In this document: positions 56,961 through 64,000 of the stretch, piece by piece | Numbering within the stretch: the first letter of the stretch is position 1 | Layout: every line of letters starts with the position of its first letter | Source of the DNA: Protula sp. h YS-2021 | Taxonomy: Eukaryota; Annelida; Polychaeta; Sabellida; Serpulidae | Length of the DNA: 64,000 bases | Direction of reading: 5' to 3' | Assembly (NCBI GenBank): GCA_949752745.1 | Contig: OX457031.1 | Coordinates: 2,705,741 to 2,769,740 of the forward strand | Made by a program: the position numbers and the translations under genes | The notes under the pieces: generated by a model | What the model was told of the DNA's origin: nothing | Database searches by the model: none | The model's input: only the letters and a program-made list of their open reading frames with translations

Positions 56961-57784
56961 TTCCCTCTGCACCGTACACCCTCCCATGAATAAAGGTAAT
57001 CTTTCCCATTTGTCCCATTCTTCTCCGTTACCCAGTCCAAGCTCCACTCCTGAAATATTGATTCAGCCACTGAACTAAGCTGCACATTTCTGGCTCACAT
57101 AACATTGGTATATTTGTGTAATCTCGATTGGGTACACCTGCAAAAAATCCTTATCTTTTTGAGGATTATAACACTTTGCTGACACTAGGAGGCAACGTCA
57201 ATATGTTTTTCTTTCATAAAATGTTCTTCTCCGTTATCTCGTACCGTCGTCTAGAATGTCAGTATGTCATTTTCGGTATATAATGTCTCTAAGTCAGATT
57301 GCTGTCATTTGTTGAATAAAAAAGCAACTTGAAGTTTTTGCTAGTGTAGTATTATACATTTAAGTATCTGTCTTGATAAAACGTTTGCTACACAACGACA
57401 AAAGTAACATTAACAAAAATCGTGCTAACAGGGTAACACTTATACTCAGAAATATAGTCATGAAGAGGGTAGCACTCAGAAATATCGTCTTCAAGAGGGT
57501 AACAGCATCGCTCATAAATATCGTCCTCAGGAGTGTAACACTCACACTCACTCCGGTCCTCTAGAGGAACAGCACTCACTTGCAATACGTTGCAGAAAAA
57601 TATCCATCTACTACATTTTTTTCAAATTTAAAACAGAACGTATATGTCCAAACAAAATTGTTGATTTTGTTTTTAAAATTCTTTTTTAAGCTCCCTTGTT
57701 TTTTTTAAAATTGCTAACATGTTGCAATAAAATAAATAAATAAAAATAAATACACGTTAAAATCTGATCTTACATCAGTACCTC

Positions 57785-57970
57785 GATTATGAATTCAAGC
57801 CAGAAGAAATTGGAGAGACTAAAAGCAACAGGAGGCCATGATAATGTGTCTTACACAGTGCTAGACACGGTTTCACAAGATTGTCAATAACCAAAAAGAG
57901 ATTAGCGATTATTGCAGCTGATCCCGTGAATTTCATCTAGATTAGCACCGATGCTTTTAAACATGTCAAC
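57785..57970 (+). pseudogene. Exon-3 remnant of the acetyltransferase paralogue, copy 2
   Basis: Copied with the segmental duplication; same stop and deletion as copy 1. Confidence 0.85.
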
Positions 57971-57999
57971 AAGAGTGCGTACTAATGCACTGTTTAATT

Positions 58000-59020
58000 G
58001 CATAGCACCTAGATGTGATTAATGTGTCACTCCACATTCCCAACTGCCCCAACCCCGAATTACATAGCACCTAGATGTGATTAATGTGTCACTCCACATT
58101 CTCAACTGCCCGCTACCCCCAATTACATAGCATCTCGATGTCAGCTATGTGTCACTCCACATTCCAAAATTCCCGCTACCCCCAATTACATAGCATCTGG
58201 ATTTTAACTATGTGTCACTCCACATTACCCCCTGCTCCTATCCCTCCCGATCACATAATATCTACATGTGTCACTCCACATTCCCAACTGCCCGCTACCC
58301 CCAATTACATAGCACCTAGATGTGATTAATGTGTCACTCCACATTCTCAACTGCCCCTACCCCGAATTACATAGCACCTAGATGTGATTAATGTGTCACT
58401 CCACATTCCCAACTGCCCCTACCCCGAATTACATAGCATCTAGATGTGATTAATGTGTCACTCCACATTCCCAACTGCCCCTACCCCGAATTACATAGCA
58501 CCTAGATGTGATTAATGTGTCACTCCACATTCCCAACTGCCCCTACCCCGAATTACATAGCACCTAGATGTGATTAATGTGTCACTCCACATTCCCAACT
58601 GCTCCTACCCCGAATTACATAGCACCTAGATGTGATTAATGTGTCACTCCACATTCCCAACTGCCCCTACCCCGAATTACATAGCACCTAGATGCGATTA
58701 ATGTGTCACTCCACATTCCCAACTGCCCGCTACAACCAATTACATAGCATCTGGATTTTAACTATGTGTCACCCCACATTACCCCCTGCTCCTATCCCTC
58801 CCGATTACATAGCATCTAGATGTGTCACTCCACATGTTCAACTGTCCCTACCCCTAATTACATAGCATCTGGATGTTAACTTTGTGTCACTCCACATTAC
58901 CTCCTGCCCCTACACCCAATTACAAAGCACCTGAATGTTAATTTTGTGTCACCCCGCATTATCCCTGCCCCTATCCCCAATTACATAGCGTCTAGATGTT
59001 AACTTTGTGTCACTCCACAT
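58000..59020. repeat. ~60-bp tandem repeat, copy 2
   Basis: Same unit as at 56,070-56,960, with about two more copies. Confidence 0.93.
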
Positions 59021-59462
59021 TCCCTCTGCACCGTACACCCTCCCATGAATAAAGGTAATCTTTCCCATTTGTCCCATTCTTCTCCGTTACCCAGTCCAAG
59101 CTCCACTCCTGAAATATTGATTCAGCCACTGAACTAAGCTGCACATTTCTGGCTCACATAACATTGGTATATTTGTGTAATCTCGATTGGGTACACCTGC
59201 AAAAAATCCTTATCTTTTTGAGGATTATAACACTTTGCTGACACTAGGAGGCAACGTCAATATGTTTTTCTTTCATAAAATGTTCTTCTCCGTTATCTCG
59301 TACCGTCGTCTAGAATGTCAGTATGTCATTTTCGGTATATAATGTCTCTAAGTCAGATTGCTGTCATTTGTTGAATAAAAAAGCAACTTGAAGTTTTTGC
59401 TAGTGTAGTATTATACATTTAAGTATCTGTCTTGATAAAACGTTTGCTACACAACGACAAAA

Positions 59463-60990
59463 AGCTAGGACGAAGGCTATTGATCACAAAAACTTAGTCT
59501 AAGATTTGTGCTTAAAAAGGATAGTTTAGTAGTATTAAAAGTTGTTTTACGTTTTAGTTTATTGTTTTAACTGAATAAAAACCGCCATGCTGTACTAATA
59601 AAAGAGAAAAGAGCAAATATACCAGTAAGTATTTTATTAGAATAGCAAATGGAGATAAGTATTGAAAGAACAGGAAAGATAATGATATTTCTCAATACCC
59701 CTCATCTGAGAGCCTAATTTCGTGTTTTTCTGGTAATCTCTTGATTTTCGGTAATAAACGCAAATTAATTTCGGTCAGGGTCTCTTATTCTCGAGGTCGC
59801 ACCAAGTGCTCTATGTGAAATGGGATAATTTGGGATACTTTATGTAGAAAAGCAACTGTTGTTCAACCGGCGTTCAGCTAAAGGACCGGCAGCCGAATGT
59901 TAGGTATAACAAAGTAAATAATTATTTAAACAGTTCTAAGAACTGTACAAAGAAGTGTACACTAGACGATTTCTCCCAGTTGACGTCACCGGAAGTTGGC
60001 AGTGTGATTTGGCTTGAAGGTCTTACAAGCAATCCTTATCACAGTCTTGTACTATCGAAAATCTCATCGGTGTCATCCAATCAAAGTTCAAAATCAGTCG
60101 GTCAGGTTAGGAATTCTCCAAATAACCAAGAATGCCTGGTTTATTTTTCGAATACCTTATATAGGAACAGAAACAGATTTTCTACAACTGCGAAATTCAT
60201 GCACAAATGAGTGGCAAATAATGCCATAAATAAAAATGCTCTCGGACCTTACTATTAAAATTGGTCTTATGAGGATTAAGTCATTATCTTTATCTAGATT
60301 TTTGGCCCTTCCCCTCGAATCAAAATAATAAAGATAACAATATAATACCAAAAGCGGAACAAGTACTAAAATCCGAAGGCTGAGTTGTCATCTCTATCTT
60401 GATACGTCTTGAGTGTGTGTGCCCTTTAAAATAGCATTGTAACTAATATCTGCTGTATTTTCCTTTATGCGTTCACATGAAGTGAACTTAGTATCCAAGT
60501 CAATAATACCATAGCAAATCAAAAGTATAGTAGAGTGGGCGGGGTGAGTGCCAGAGGTGTTTCGGTGCTCCGTGTCTTTAACACAGACACCTTTCTCGAA
60601 TGTTGTGTACCTCGTCCAGCAAATAGTGTAACAGCGTTGAGGAATGCATCGGATGCTTGGGGTGCACGTGCACATCTCTCACTAACACTATGTGTTATGT
60701 GTTAACATCGACATAACACAATAACCAATATAAAATTAATCCAATGCATCAAGGGCGTAGCTTCAGATAGCGAGTTACAGCTACGGATGCTTGGGTTCTC
60801 TTGGTTGTATAATGTAAGTACTGTATCTAGAATCAATAGGTGTTCACAGAACTCAGTATCCAATGGAGATTCCAAAACTGGGATTCCAAATCCATGGGCT
60901 AATGCTGTCTCAGATGTATCCTATGTTCATATATTGATACGAGATGTTGTCTCAAATGTAACCTGTATTCCTACATTGATATAAGATCCA
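59463..60990. other. Spacer upstream of the acetyltransferase gene
   Basis: No gene recognised. A ~50-bp direct repeat (GCTGTCTCAGATGTATCCTA / GTTGTCTCAAATGTAACCTG) lies at about 60,902-60,985. Confidence 0.5.
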
Positions 60991-60998
60991 AAAATCGC

Positions 60999-61007
60999 TA
61001 TATATAG
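60999..61007 (+). promoter_or_regulatory. TATA box of the acetyltransferase gene
   Basis: TATATATAG, inside the palindrome GCTATATATAGC, about 110 bp before the ATG at 61114. Plausible core promoter; upstream ATGs in the leader are a caution. Confidence 0.4.
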
Positions 61008-61113
61008 CTGTTGTACATACTGATGAAGGGAAAACAACTCATGACACATATTTGTGTTGATCGTATATCAAATAAAATGCTTTATGGTATGTTATATTGT
61101 CTTCAAGGCAAAC

Positions 61114-63815
<2,702 letters not shown>

Positions 63816-63893
63816 CTTGATAACAAAATGTAAGCAGATTTAAAAAATGCTTTAAGAAAAATTACGAAAACTCTTCTAAATTTGCTAAATAGA

Positions 63894-63899
63894 AATAAA
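63894..63899 (+). terminator. Polyadenylation signal of the acetyltransferase gene
   Basis: AATAAA 79 bp after the stop in AT-rich DNA. Confidence 0.6.
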
Positions 63900-64000
63900 A
63901 TTTTAAGTAAAATTATATGAAACCAACCATTGATCATCAATTCATATATATATCTTATATATAATATAATACGAACTATTGACTATCAAATCATGAATAG

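Larger units (their letters stand above)
55469..57402. repeat. Segmental tandem duplication, copy 1
   Basis: Starts GTAACATTAACAAAAATCG and ends CACAACGACAAAA. Holds the tail of the ~40-bp array, an exon-3 remnant (55,850-56,040) and the ~60-bp array. The copy beginning at 57404 repeats it almost exactly. Confidence 0.92.
57404..59462. repeat. Segmental tandem duplication, copy 2
   Basis: Near-exact copy of 55469-57402, about 125 bp longer because the internal ~60-bp array has about two extra units. Very few base differences, so the duplication is recent. Confidence 0.92.

Overview
The window is nuclear DNA of an invertebrate animal, most likely a marine one. It is AT-rich, the genes have many introns with GT/AG boundaries and AATAAA signals, and every intron or spacer is filled with minisatellites, microsatellites, LINE remnants and DNA transposons. 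A lophotrochozoan such as a mollusc would fit, but the sequence does not fix the phylum. Nearly all coding DNA lies in short exons that had to be assembled by splice site, phase and family resemblance.

Layout. 1-3.2 kb: LINE remnant (minus). 3.5-8.7 kb: two head-to-head genes for small secreted 8-9-cysteine peptides, one with three exons (minus, 5614-3499) and one with two (plus, 6516-8716). Their cysteine-rich parts are both exactly 62 codons. 10.4-12.7 kb: decayed non-LTR reverse transcriptase, split by a 652-bp element with two identical 187-bp LTR-like repeats, each carrying a tRNA-like Pol III unit (a Cassandra-like TRIM). 17.5-33.8 kb: a complete ten-exon SMARCE1/BAF57 gene (HMG-box subunit of SWI/SNF chromatin remodelling complexes), about 597 codons. 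Its introns hold several large tandem arrays. One of them is 17 extra copies of the first 51 bases of exon 3, each with the splice acceptor and mostly with a new donor. 35.6-38.9 kb: further arrays. 39.97-40.03 kb: a 61-bp inverted-repeat element. 40,555-48,851: an 8.3-kb mobile element with about 3.1-kb terminal inverted repeats, a 6-bp target duplication and two convergent genes (a PC4-like ssDNA-binding protein and a zinc-finger protein). 49.6-59.5 kb: broken exons of an acetyltransferase paralogue, with a 1.9-2.1-kb tandem segmental duplication. 61.1-63.8 kb: a GNAT-family gene resembling histidine N-acetyltransferase/NAT16.

The most notable items are the 8.3-kb long-TIR element and its 61-bp relative with similar ends, the SMARCE1 pseudo-exon array, and the miniature LTR element with a tRNA-like gene in each LTR. 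A recurring theme is that minisatellites sit against, and sometimes copy, splice junctions. The host genes are functionally unrelated; their neighbourhood says little about cooperation, except for the two cysteine-rich peptide genes, which are paralogues sharing one upstream region.
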